Part shown: positions 24,608 to 32,810 of the stretch, piece by piece
How the letters are laid out: each line of letters begins with the position of its first letter
How positions within the stretch are numbered: the stretch's first letter is position 1
Origin: a bacterium
Lineage (GTDB): Bacteria > Desulfobacterota > Binatia > HRBIN30 > CADEER01
Direction of reading: 5' to 3'
DNA: 38,840 nt
NCBI GenBank assembly: GCA_030430165.1
Contig: JAUIGL010000059.1
Location: 1-38,840 of the forward strand
The notes under the pieces: generated by a model
The model's input: the letters and a program-made list of their open reading frames with translations, nothing else
Databases searched by the model: none
What the model was told of the DNA's origin: nothing
Translations under genes and position numbers: made by a program

Positions 24608-25666
24608 ATGACCGCCCCCAGCACCGAGATCACCACCGACTACGACCCGGCGATCGACGCCAGCGTCGTCCTGGTGAGCTGGAACAGCCGTGAAGACCTC
24701 GAAGTGTGCATCGGCTCGCTGCTGCGCCAACCGGTCTCCTGCGAAGTGATCCTGGTCGACAACGCGTCGAGCGACGGCTCGGTCGAGCTGGTCCGCGACA
24801 AGTTCGGCGAGCGCGTTCGCATCGTCGAGCTCGCCGAGAACATCGGCTACGGGGGCGGATTGAACGAGGGGATGCGAATCGGGCGCGGGCGCTTCCTGTT
24901 CGCTCTCAACACCGACACCGAGGTCGCGCCGGCGTGTCTCGCCAGCTTGATCGAGGCCGGCGACCGCTATCCCAACGTCGGCTGCTTCGCTCCCAAGATC
25001 CTGTCGTTCCAGAATCCCGAGATCATCGACAACGTCGGCCATCTGCTGTACCCCGACGGTCTGAGTCGGGGCCGCGGCCGTCTCGAGCACGACCGCGGCC
25101 AATACGACGAGGAAGAGGAGATTCTGATCGCAAGTGGATGCGCCATTCTGATGCGGCGGTCGATGCTGGTCGACGTCGGCGGCTTCGACGCCGACCTCTT
25201 CGCCTACTGCGAGGACACCGATCTCGGCCTGCGCGCGCAGTTGCGCGGTTGGCGTTGCCGCTACATCCCCGCCGCCGTCGTCTACCACAAGTACTCCGCG
25301 TCGACCGCGCCCTACTCGCCAGAGAAGGCATTCCTCGTCGAGCGCAACCGGGTGTGGGTGGCGACCAAGTGCCTGCCCGGCCCGCTGCTCGCACTGAGCC
25401 CCTTCTATACCCTGATGCGGCTCGCCACGCAGGCGTTCGGCGCCCTGACCAAGCGCGGCGCCGCCGGCAAGTTCGCCGCCAATCAGTCGCGCGGCGAGCT
25501 GGTGAAGATTCTCTTCCGCGCCTGGCGCGCCGCCCTCGCCGGCCTTCCCGCAGCGATTGCCAAGCGCCGACAGCTGCAGGCACAGCGGCGGATCTCGCTG
25601 CAGGACGCGTTGGCATGGACCACCCGCTACCGCATGAGCGTCGGCGAGATCGCGCTCAAGGAGTAG
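24608..25666 (+). CDS. GT2-family glycosyltransferase (rhamnosyltransferase-like)
   Basis: This 352-residue protein has DASVVLVSWNSREDLEVCI, VILVDNASSDGSVEL, ENIGYGGGLNEGM and NTDTEVAP at the metal site, the arrangement of WbbL-type rhamnosyltransferases. GCAILMRRSMLVDVGGFD and AYCEDTDLGLRAQLRGWRC are the classic catalytic-base region (ED) of these GT2 enzymes. KYSASTAPYSPEKAFLVERN and a membrane-associating hydrophobic segment follow. ATG 24608 was chosen because the earlier GTG in this frame lies in the 20-bp repeat. The stop is 4 bp before the next TTG start. It likely extends the lipid-linked glycan. Rhamnose specificity is only a guess. Confidence 0.9.
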   Translation: MTAPSTEITTDYDPAIDASVVLVSWNSREDLEVCIGSLLRQPVSCEVILVDNASSDGSVELVRDKFGERVRIVELAENIGYGGGLNEGMRIGRGRFLFALNTDTEVAPACLASLIEAGDRYPNVGCFAPKILSFQNPEIIDNVGHLLYPDGLSRGRGRLEHDRGQYDEEEEILIASGCAILMRRSMLVDVGGFDADLFAYCEDTDLGLRAQLRGWRCRYIPAAVVYHKYSASTAPYSPEKAFLVERNRVWVATKCLPGPLLALSPFYTLMRLATQAFGALTKRGAAGKFAANQSRGELVKILFRAWRAALAGLPAAIAKRRQLQAQRRISLQDALAWTTRYRMSVGEIALKE

Positions 25667-25670
25667 GCGC

Positions 25671-26348
25671 TTGCGCTGCCTGGTCATCATCCCCGCGCTC
25701 AACGAAGCGGAAGCGATCGGCGACGTGGTTCGCGATATCCGCGCGAGCTGCGACGCCGACGTCGTCGTCATCGACGACGGTTCGAGCGACGCCACCGGCG
25801 CCAACGCCAGCGCCGCCGGCGCCGACGTGCTGCGCCACCCGTGCAACCTGGGCATCGGCGCCGCGGTCCAGACCGGCTACTTGTACGCGCTCGAGCAGGG
25901 CTACGAGTGCGTCGTCCGCCAGGACGGCGACGGACAACACGACCCGGCGTACATCCCTCAGTTCGTCGAGCTCCTCGCCAACGACGAAGCCGACATCATC
26001 GTCGGCTCGCGCTTCCTCGCGCGCGAGGGCTATCAATCGACGATCGTTCGACGCCTCGGGATTCTCATTCTGTCGATCATCTCGACGTTGGTCGGCACCC
26101 GCACCACCGACCCCACCTCGGGCTACTGGGGCGTCAACCGCCGCGCCATGGAGACCCTCGCCCCGGAACACCCCGACGACTACCCGGAGACCGAGGCACT
26201 GCTGATCGCCGCGGCCGGCGGATGCCGAATCCGCGAGGTTCCAACGGTCATGCGTGAGCGAGCCGCCGGACAGTCCTCGATCAGCGTTCTCTATTCGGGA
26301 TTCTACATGGTCAAGGTCATTCTCGCCCTGCTGCTCGTGAAACGTTAG
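25671..26348 (+). CDS. GT2 dolichol-phosphate-mannose-synthase-like enzyme
   Basis: This 225-residue protein starts at TTG 25671 and has CLVIIPALNEAEAIGDVV, VVVIDDGSSDATG, NLGIGAAVQTGYLYAL and QDGDGQHDP at the metal site. DIIVGSRFL and DPTSGYWGVNRRAM follow. That is the DPM1/DPG-synthase type without C-terminal membrane helices of its own. Such enzymes commonly occur beside a DUF2304 membrane protein, and the next gene here encodes one, suggesting the pair forms a membrane-attached polyprenyl-phosphate sugar synthase. It could supply the donor used by the TMTC-like or GT39-like enzymes encoded nearby, which is inference from context. Confidence 0.9.
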   Translation: MRCLVIIPALNEAEAIGDVVRDIRASCDADVVVIDDGSSDATGANASAAGADVLRHPCNLGIGAAVQTGYLYALEQGYECVVRQDGDGQHDPAYIPQFVELLANDEADIIVGSRFLAREGYQSTIVRRLGILILSIISTLVGTRTTDPTSGYWGVNRRAMETLAPEHPDDYPETEALLIAAAGGCRIREVPTVMRERAAGQSSISVLYSGFYMVKVILALLLVKR

Positions 26349-26354
26349 TAGCCG

Positions 26355-26518
26355 GTTTGTACCTCCGGAAATGAACTGAGCCTCGCTACGCTCGGTCCTC
26401 CGAGGGGCCCTCACCCGGCCTTCGGCCGACCTCTCCCATCGGGAGAGGCATCTAGTTTCCCTTCTCTGGGAGAAGGGCAGGATGAGGGTCCCTCAAATGA
26501 GGGCGAAGCCCCACCAAT
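26355..26518 (+). repeat. Dispersed hairpin repeat, copy 1 (inverted partner at 37468)
   Basis: This roughly 160-bp intergenic stretch contains gcctcgctacgctcgg, a 'cacccggccttcggccg' palindrome, an 8-bp stem CCTCTCCC/GGGAGAGG (26430-26448), an 8-bp stem CCCTTCTC/GAGAAGGG (26459-26477) and gcgaagccccacc. The same elements in the same order occur on the other strand at about 37468-37628. Stems are kept while loops differ. The gap 26349-26592 has no gene. Confidence 0.75.
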
Positions 26519-26592
26519 AGCGATACCGATTCCGCAAACCGAAAGGTTGGCGTCGGACCCCGCGATCGTGCATAGCTGAGTTGGGGCACGTC

Positions 26593-26967
26593 ATGTTTCA
26601 TTACTACGACAAATACCTGCTCGAGATCGTAGCTCTATCGCTGGCTGTCCTGTTGATCGCGTTCGTCATCGGCACGGTGCGCCGCACCAGCCTGAACATT
26701 CGCTACGCGATCCTCTGGCTCGGCGCCGGCGGTGTGCTCCTGGTGTTGTCCGTCTACCGGCCGCTGCTCGACTACATCGCCGCCGCGGTCGGTGTTCGCT
26801 ACCCGCCTTCGCTCCTCTTCCTGGTGGCATTCGTCTTTCTCCTGATGATCGTGCTGCACTACTCGCTGGTGCTGTCGTCGCACCGCGACTCGATCCGCAG
26901 GCTTTCGCAGTCGGTCGCGCTACTCGAGCATCAGCTGAAGAGCCAGGAGAAGCGCCAGCGCGAGTGA
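26593..26967 (+). CDS. DUF2304 membrane protein
   Basis: This 124-residue protein has three hydrophobic helices: IVALSLAVLLIAFVIGTV, an AILWLGAGGVLLVLSV segment and PSLLFLVAFVFLLMIVLHY. After them comes a charged coiled-coil tail (RDSIRRLSQSVALLEHQLKS). The RRTSLNIRYAILWL region matches DUF2304. In many genomes DUF2304 follows a DPM1-like GT2 gene, as here 244 bp upstream, and probably anchors that soluble synthase to the membrane. ATG 26593 follows a GGGG-bearing leader; TTG 26581 is in frame. The repeat between the two genes may reduce or process the joint transcript. Confidence 0.85.
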   Translation: MFHYYDKYLLEIVALSLAVLLIAFVIGTVRRTSLNIRYAILWLGAGGVLLVLSVYRPLLDYIAAAVGVRYPPSLLFLVAFVFLLMIVLHYSLVLSSHRDSIRRLSQSVALLEHQLKSQEKRQRE

Positions 26968-27014
26968 CCCCTCCGTTGCCTTCGCCCCGCCCGGTTCGGT
27001 AGGTTCGCCGTCCA

Positions 27015-29012
27015 ATGGGCAAGGCCAGTCGCCAAAAACGAGCTCGCGAACCGGAAGGGCGTAGCGAGCCGACCAAGTCCGGCGCGCGCGCATGGCAGCC
27101 GCGCACCGAGCTGCAGACCGACGTCGCTCCGCCCTGGTTGCACGTCTTGGCGATGGCCAGCCTCGCCGTCCTCGCCGGCGCCGTCTACTACCCCTGCCTG
27201 ACCGGCGAGTTCGTTTTCGACGACCACAACGCGATCCAGCAAAGCCTGCTGGTGCGCGCCCTGTGGCCGCTCACCAGATTCCTCACCCACAGCAACCGAC
27301 CGCTCGTCGACTTCACCTACGCGATCAACTACGCGCAGGGCGAATACGACACGTGGTGGTACCACTTCACCAACATCGCCATCCACGCCGGCACGGCGAT
27401 GGTGGTGTACGCGCTGGTCAGCCGCACCCTGCGCCTGCCCTCGTTGGCCGAACGTTACGGCGGCTGGAGCCAAGCCATCGCCTGGCTTGCCGCGGCGCTG
27501 TTCACCTGCCACCCGCTGGCGAGTGAGGCTGTCGCCTACATCTCGAGCCGTTACGAGTCGATGGCGGGCTTGTTCTATCTCGCCACCATTCTCGTCTACA
27601 CCTACGCAGTTGCCGCGACCTCCGAGCGAGCACGCCAGACCGCGCGCTACGGCCTCGCAATCAGCACCGCCCTGGCGGTTGCCTGCAAGGAAATCGCGGC
27701 GACGATCCCGCTCGCCCTGCTGCTCTACGACTACGTCTTCGTCGCCCGCGGCAACTTCGCCGAAACCCGCGGCCGACTTCTGGTGATCGGCCATTCCTTG
27801 ATTCTGTTGATCGTCGCCGGGCTTTATCTGGCGATCCGCGCCTTCACCTCCGACCAGGTTCACACGCCCTACCAGCAGTCGGCCGGCTTCGGCTTCGACC
27901 GCTACACGCCGGCCGAGTTCTTCGCCACGCAGGTCGGTGTGATCGTCCACTACCTCCGTCTGTGTTTCTTCCCCACCGGGCTGACGTTCGACTACGACTG
28001 GACGCTGGCGCGGTCGTTCTTCGACATATCGGTCCTGGGGCCGATGCTATTGCTGCTCGGGCTGGCAGCTCTGGCGTGGCGATCAATCCGCAGCCAACCG
28101 GTGTTCGCCTTTGCCGTATTCTTTCTGTTCATCGTCCTGGCGCCCACTTCCTCGATCATGCCGCTCGCCGATCTCGCGGTGGAGCGACGCATGTACATTC
28201 CGTTGGCCGGGTTCTGCTTCCTCGCCGCGGCAACCCTCGCCGACCTCGCGCGGAATCTGCTGGCCGAGCGCGGACTGCCGGCGCTGACGGCGGCGGGATT
28301 GGCTCTGGTGGCCGTCGCGGCAGTGACCACCCACGCGCGGGCGGTCCAGTGGGGCGACCATCTGGTGCTCTACGAGGATGCCGTTCTGAAGACGCCGGGC
28401 AGCCCGCGGGTCCGGCTCAATCTCGGCGTCATCCACCTCAATGCCGGGCGTTATGACGAGGCCCACGAGGTTCTCTTCGACGCCAAGGAGATCTACGACC
28501 GCGGTGAATCGATCCACGCGTTTCCTCGCATCGGCGCGTTCATCTACTACAACCTCGGCGCGATCCAGTTCATTCGCCAGGAGTACGCCGACTCCGAACG
28601 CTACATGGTCAAGTCGATTCAGGAGGGCGGGCAGTACGTCGCGCTGCGTCCTCGAGCCTACGCCGTCCTCGGCCAGATCTACCGCATGCGCGAGGAGTAC
28701 GACCGGGCGATCGCCTCTTTCGAGGAAGCATTGAAGTACAACCAGGATTATCCCGACTGGATGTACGCGCTGGTCGAGACCCACATCCTCGCCGGGAACT
28801 ACGCCGAGGCGAGAAAGGTTTTGTTCCAGCTCGAGCACGTTCACCCCGAGCTCGCCGAGGCGCAGCGCGGCAAGGATTTGCGCAAGGATATTCTCCAGTC
28901 GCAGCGAGCGGACCGGCTCTACGAGGCGCAGCGAAAGAGAGAGCGCATGCGCCGCAAGCTCGCCGAGGGGCTCGAAGCGCCGGATTCCGACAGCGACGGC
29001 GCGCCGGAATGA
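27015..29012 (+). CDS. TMTC-like membrane glycosyltransferase with C-terminal TPR repeats
   Basis: This 665-residue protein has a basic N-tail (KASRQKRAREPEGR) and then about ten membrane helices. YYPCLTGEFVFDDHNAIQQS gives the first-loop acidic pair used by GT-C enzymes. HSNRPLVDFTYAINYAQGE and FHLxN-like WYHFTNIAIHAGTAMVVY follow, with CHPLASEAVAYISSRYESMA and AVERRMYIPLAGFCFLAAAT later; this order matches eukaryotic TMTC O-mannosyltransferases and their bacterial relatives. The last 200 residues are TPR-like helices (RVRLNLGVIHLNAGRYDEAH, YYNLGAIQFIRQEY, RPRAYAVLGQIYRMREEYDR). It likely transfers a sugar from polyprenyl phosphate to protein or glycan on the periplasmic side. Its stop overlaps the sulfatase start by 4 bp. 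Confidence 0.87.
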   Translation: MGKASRQKRAREPEGRSEPTKSGARAWQPRTELQTDVAPPWLHVLAMASLAVLAGAVYYPCLTGEFVFDDHNAIQQSLLVRALWPLTRFLTHSNRPLVDFTYAINYAQGEYDTWWYHFTNIAIHAGTAMVVYALVSRTLRLPSLAERYGGWSQAIAWLAAALFTCHPLASEAVAYISSRYESMAGLFYLATILVYTYAVAATSERARQTARYGLAISTALAVACKEIAATIPLALLLYDYVFVARGNFAETRGRLLVIGHSLILLIVAGLYLAIRAFTSDQVHTPYQQSAGFGFDRYTPAEFFATQVGVIVHYLRLCFFPTGLTFDYDWTLARSFFDISVLGPMLLLLGLAALAWRSIRSQPVFAFAVFFLFIVLAPTSSIMPLADLAVERRMYIPLAGFCFLAAATLADLARNLLAERGLPALTAAGLALVAVAAVTTHARAVQWGDHLVLYEDAVLKTPGSPRVRLNLGVIHLNAGRYDEAHEVLFDAKEIYDRGESIHAFPRIGAFIYYNLGAIQFIRQEYADSERYMVKSIQEGGQYVALRPRAYAVLGQIYRMREEYDRAIASFEEALKYNQDYPDWMYALVETHILAGNYAEARKVLFQLEHVHPELAEAQRGKDLRKDILQSQRADRLYEAQRKRERMRRKLAEGLEAPDSDSDGAPE

Positions 29013-30835
29013 CCTGCGCAGGCAGAGCGGCGATGCTGGTGATCGCCGCCTTCGCCGTGCAAGCCTCCTCCGCGACCGCTGCCTGCAGCGGACCCGAGCT
29101 CGCCGCCTTCGAGCGCGCCGTCCGCGACGAGCTGCTCTGTCGCAGTCGCGCGCTGCGAACCGCCGACCCTGCGCCGTGCACGCCGCGTCCGGCGCCGCAG
29201 TGCGCCGCCGCCGAGCTCGCCGAGGTGCTCGAGTTGCTCGGCGGGGAAGTCGAGCACCAGGACGACGCGCGGCTGCAGGCGCGTTGCCAGGTCGCCACCT
29301 ACCGCGCCGCCCATCGCTTCCTGCGCCACCGACTGCGCGAGCGTCTGCGCGGTGAGCGGCGGCAACGGCGATCGGCGGCGGGCATGCGCCTCGAACGCCG
29401 CTGCCAAGTCGAGGTGGTCGGCCCGCCGGGCAGCCACTTGCCGCGGTTGGGCGGCGCCTGTGGCGACGCCGCGCCCGGCGAGGGCAGCGTCGACCCGGCG
29501 GCACTGCGCCGCTGCTTGCGCCCGCAGCTGGAGCGCATCGCCAACTCGCTGCTCGGTGCCGGCCCGGTGCGGCCGAATCTGCTGCTCATCGTCACCGACG
29601 ATCAACACCCGGCTGCGCTGAGCTCGCTCGACGGGATCGCCGAACGCATCTTCGAGCGCGGTCTGTCGTTTGCCAACGCCTTCACCACGACCCCGGTCTG
29701 CGCTCCCAGCCGCGCCGGCATCCTCACTGGGATGCACGCGCCGCGGCACGGCGTTTCGGCCAACATCATCGCCGACGACAACGGCCAACCGAGCGACGGG
29801 GCGTTGGCGTTCGACGACTCGGCGACCATCGCCAGCCGACTGGCCGCCGCCGGCTACGTCACTGCGCTGCACGGCAAGTACATGAACTCCTACCGGTTCT
29901 TGTCGCCCTACGTGCCGCCAGGCTGGGACGACTGGCGCGTCTTCGTCGGCGACAATGGGAACTTCTTCGACTACAGCCTCAACGAGAACGGCAGCGAGGT
30001 CGACTACGGGGCGAGCGAAGCCGACTACTCGACCGACGTGATCGCCGCGCACAGCCTGCGCTTCGTCGAGGAGCAAGCCGAGAATCCGTTCTTCCTGGTT
30101 TTCGCACCGTTCGCACCGCACGAGCCGAGCATCCCGGCGCCGCGGCACGAGGGCGCGCTGTCCGGGCTCCCGCCGTGGCGTCCGCCCAGCTGGGGCGACG
30201 TCGAGCTCGCCGGCAAGCCCAACTGGTTCCGCTTCTTCGCCACGCCGGCCGATCGGCTTGCCGACAACGATCCGGCGGTAATCCAACAGCTCGAGTCGCT
30301 GCTGGCGGTCGAGGAACGCACCCTCGAGCTGCTCGATCGGCTGGAAGAGCTCGGCCTCACCGACAATACGGTGGTGGTGTTCACCGCCGACCACGGACTC
30401 CTCTGGGGCGAGCACCGCTGGACCACGAAGCTAGTCGCCTACGAAGAGTCGATCCGAATCCCGCTGGCGCTGCGCTACCCGCTGGGCTGGGGAAGACACA
30501 CCAGCGAGAGAATCGCGCTCAACCTCGACATCGCCCCGACACTCGCATCCCTGGCGCGCCTCGACGACGTACCCGACCTCGACGGCCGCGATCTCACCGA
30601 GATCCTCGACGATCCCGCAGACTGGCGAAGCGAGTTCGTCATCCAACACTTCGAAGGCGGCTTCACCGTGCCACCGTGGGACTGTCTGAGAACCGAGTCC
30701 CTGAAATTGGTGCGCCATCGCGATGCCGACGACGAGCTCTACAACCTCGACGACGACCCCTACGAGCAGCACAACCTCGCCAACGACCCCGCCTGGGCCG
30801 ACCCCCTCGCCGACCTGAGGGAACGCCTGAGGTGA
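29009..30835 (+). CDS. Secreted Cys-type sulfatase with a novel N-terminal region
   Basis: This 608-residue protein has a signal peptide (cleavage near ATA|AC), then about 160 residues of Cys- and Arg-rich helical sequence I do not recognise. The sulfatase domain begins RPNLLLIVTDDQHPAALSSL, whose metal-binding Asp pair precedes Cys231 in PVCAPSRAGILTG, the C-x-P-S-R site converted to formylglycine by FGE. GYVTALHGKYMNSY, FAPFAPHEPSIPAP, FTADHGLLWGEHRW (metal-binding Asp-His) and EESIRIPLALRYP complete the core, and LYNLDDDPYEQHNLA ends it. It closely resembles bacterial arylsulfatase A or glucosamine-6-sulfatase types. It probably removes sulfate from a glycan outside the cytoplasm. It overlaps the TMTC-like gene by 4 bp. 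Confidence 0.92.
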   Translation: MTCAGRAAMLVIAAFAVQASSATAACSGPELAAFERAVRDELLCRSRALRTADPAPCTPRPAPQCAAAELAEVLELLGGEVEHQDDARLQARCQVATYRAAHRFLRHRLRERLRGERRQRRSAAGMRLERRCQVEVVGPPGSHLPRLGGACGDAAPGEGSVDPAALRRCLRPQLERIANSLLGAGPVRPNLLLIVTDDQHPAALSSLDGIAERIFERGLSFANAFTTTPVCAPSRAGILTGMHAPRHGVSANIIADDNGQPSDGALAFDDSATIASRLAAAGYVTALHGKYMNSYRFLSPYVPPGWDDWRVFVGDNGNFFDYSLNENGSEVDYGASEADYSTDVIAAHSLRFVEEQAENPFFLVFAPFAPHEPSIPAPRHEGALSGLPPWRPPSWGDVELAGKPNWFRFFATPADRLADNDPAVIQQLESLLAVEERTLELLDRLEELGLTDNTVVVFTADHGLLWGEHRWTTKLVAYEESIRIPLALRYPLGWGRHTSERIALNLDIAPTLASLARLDDVPDLDGRDLTEILDDPADWRSEFVIQHFEGGFTVPPWDCLRTESLKLVRHRDADDELYNLDDDPYEQHNLANDPAWADPLADLRERLR

Positions 30836-30937
30836 GAAATCGGCAGGTAGGGAATCGGCGCCAGCCGATTTCGTACAACAACTTCCCCCCCACGGGGGAG
30901 ATGCCCCGGCAGGGGCAGAGAGGGCGAATGAAATGAT

Positions 30938-30955
30938 TTCGCCGCTAGCGGCGAA
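30938..30955. repeat. 18-bp perfect palindrome in the leader of the epimerase gene
   Basis: TTCGCCGCTAGCGGCGAA is a perfect palindrome 103 bp after the sulfatase stop and 60 bp before the next start. Just before it are a C7/G5 stem (ttcccccccacgggggag) and a 'ccccggcagggg' stem (about 30884-30916). The group could end the sulfatase transcript or be another dispersed repeat copy. No T-tract follows. Confidence 0.5.
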
Positions 30956-31015
30956 GCACCTGGCCAACCGCCCCGCGTTGCCAACGCTCGCACACCCGGA
31001 TATTCGGGACAGTTC

Positions 31016-32053
31016 ATGAAGTCTCTGGTTACCGGGTGCTCAGGACTGCTCGGCCATTGCCTGACCTCCCTACTGACCGAGCGCGGGGACCAGGTGGTCG
31101 GCTTCGACATGGTTCCGCCGGCCGATGCGTCGGCGGGATACGAGTTCGTCGCGGGCGACATGCGCGACCTCGACAAGCTGCGCGACGCGGCGCGCGGGGT
31201 CGACGTGATCTACCACCTCGCCGCCGGGCAGCGGATGAAGCCGCAGTTCTCCGGCCTCGGCGAGGAAGAGATCTTCGACATGAACCTTGCCGGCGTCGCC
31301 AACGCAATCGCGGTCGCCGAGGAGCTCGGCACACCGAAGTTGGTCTACACCTCGAGCTCGGGGATCTACGGCCTGCCGCAGACCGTCCCCTGCACCGAGT
31401 CGCATCCGACCGTGCCGCTCGGCGCCTACGGCGATTCCAAGCTGGAGGCGGAGGAGCTGTGCCGGCAGGCGATCGATCGCGGCCTCGACATGATGGTCCT
31501 GCGGCCGATGAGCCTCTTCGGACCACGCATGACCGGCGTCTTCGTCATCCTCTACGAATGGGTGCGCACCAACCAGTTCGTCTTCACCCTTGGCAGCGGC
31601 AACAACCGCGTGCAGATGGTCAGCGCCTGGGACGTCTCCGACGCCTGCATGAAGTGCGTCGAGGCAACCACCGACGAGCACTTCTTCAACATCGGCTCGG
31701 ACCCGGCGACGGTGCCGACCGTATACGAGCAGGTGCAAGCGCTGATCGAGCACGCCGGTTCGTCGTCGCGCGTGATCCGCGTACCGGCGTCGGTGCTGCG
31801 CAATGCGGCGCGCGTTCTTGACACGGTCAAGCTCTCGCCGATCGTGCCCGAGCACTACCTGCTCGCGGATTCGGTCTTCCTGCTCGACATCGACCGGGCG
31901 CGCACCGAGCTCGGCTGGGAGCCCAAGCGCAGCAACGTCCAGCTGATGTGCGAGGCCTACGACTGGTACGTCGACAACCTCGACCAGTACACCGCCAAGC
32001 CGCACCCGGTGCTGCGGCTCCTCTCCGCTCTGCAGCCGGGGCGCGCGGGTTAG
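31016..32053 (+). CDS. NAD-dependent sugar epimerase/dehydratase (extended SDR)
   Basis: This 345-residue protein starts MKSLVTGCSGLLGHCLTSLL with the GxxGxxG motif (one Gly-Ala-type position is Cys-Ser). VIYHLAAGQRMKPQF, LVYTSSSGIYG and the catalytic YGDSK follow, then LRPMSLFGPRMTGVF and QMVSAWDVSDACMKC. FFNIGSDPATVPTVYEQVQA and LDIDRARTELGWEPKRSN are typical of the C-terminal half. Short C-terminal extensions are common in lipid or nucleotide sugar SDRs. It is the first gene of a plus-strand trio with two methyltransferases, the next start lying 8 bp past its stop. The substrate is unknown. Confidence 0.9.
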   Translation: MKSLVTGCSGLLGHCLTSLLTERGDQVVGFDMVPPADASAGYEFVAGDMRDLDKLRDAARGVDVIYHLAAGQRMKPQFSGLGEEEIFDMNLAGVANAIAVAEELGTPKLVYTSSSGIYGLPQTVPCTESHPTVPLGAYGDSKLEAEELCRQAIDRGLDMMVLRPMSLFGPRMTGVFVILYEWVRTNQFVFTLGSGNNRVQMVSAWDVSDACMKCVEATTDEHFFNIGSDPATVPTVYEQVQALIEHAGSSSRVIRVPASVLRNAARVLDTVKLSPIVPEHYLLADSVFLLDIDRARTELGWEPKRSNVQLMCEAYDWYVDNLDQYTAKPHPVLRLLSALQPGRAG

Positions 32054-32061
32054 GTGAATCG

Positions 32062-32799
32062 TTGGCCGGCGGCGACAAAGGCTTCGGCGACGTCCAGCGC
32101 GAGTATTTCGACCTCGCCGACCGGGAACGCTTCGAGTTCCTGACCACCGGACCCGGTTTCTCGGAGACCGAGGACGCCCTGCTGGCGCCGTTCGCCGCGG
32201 CGATTCGGCCGCCGTTTCTCGAGATCGGCTGCGGTGAGGGCGGCAACCTCGCCCGCCTGGCGTCGCGCGGTCCCTGCGTCGGCGTCGATCTGTTTCAGCC
32301 GAAGGTGGCGTTCGCCCGAGAATCCGTACCCGGCCCGTCCTTCGCTGTCGCCGACGGCAGCGCGCTGCCGTTTGCCGACGGCGCTTTCGAGTCGGTGTTC
32401 ATCCGCGACGTGCTGCACCACGTGGAGGATCCGCCGGCGGTGCTGCGCGAGGCGGCTCGCGTGCTCCGGCCCAACGGCCTGCTCCTGCTCATCGAGCCCA
32501 ACGGGCGCAACCCGATCGTCAAGCTGCAGGCGACGGTGGTCGCCGCCGAGCGCCAGTCGAAGAAGTTCAACACCGACTACGTGGCCGGCCTGCTCGCCGA
32601 CTTCGACATCGACGAGGTCGCCACCGCGCACCCGCTGCCGCTGAGACGGCTGTTCTTCCACTACCAGTGGGGTTTCCCGCGTCTCGCCGAGATCGGCTGG
32701 ACGCGATCCCTGCTGACCCGAACCGAGCTCTTCCTGTCGCGCTTCGTGCCGCCCCGCTACTGGGAGCACGTCGTTGCCACGGCACACCGAGCGGGGTAA
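32062..32799 (+). CDS. Class I SAM methyltransferase (Methyltransf_11 type)
   Basis: This 245-residue protein has motif I in FLEIGCGEGGNLARLA, the acidic end of strand 2 in VGVDLFQP, ADGSALPFADGAFESVFIRD, DVLHHVEDPPAVLREAARV and LRPNGLLLLIEPNGRNP. That is the standard ubiquinone/menaquinone-type SAM fold that also modifies sugars and lipids. A C-terminal region with aromatic residues (RLFFHYQWGFPRL) may bind a hydrophobic or membrane-linked substrate. TTG 32062 is 8 bp after the epimerase stop and has TAGGTGA just upstream, supporting it over starts inside the epimerase gene. The methylated group is not known. Confidence 0.85.
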   Translation: MAGGDKGFGDVQREYFDLADRERFEFLTTGPGFSETEDALLAPFAAAIRPPFLEIGCGEGGNLARLASRGPCVGVDLFQPKVAFARESVPGPSFAVADGSALPFADGAFESVFIRDVLHHVEDPPAVLREAARVLRPNGLLLLIEPNGRNPIVKLQATVVAAERQSKKFNTDYVAGLLADFDIDEVATAHPLPLRRLFFHYQWGFPRLAEIGWTRSLLTRTELFLSRFVPPRYWEHVVATAHRAG

Positions 32800-32810
32800 C
32801 TTCGGCGACC

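Noticed and set aside
24128-25855. Long minus-strand frame over the glycosidase-like and GT2 genes
   Set aside because: No conserved motif; both plus-strand genes are well supported.
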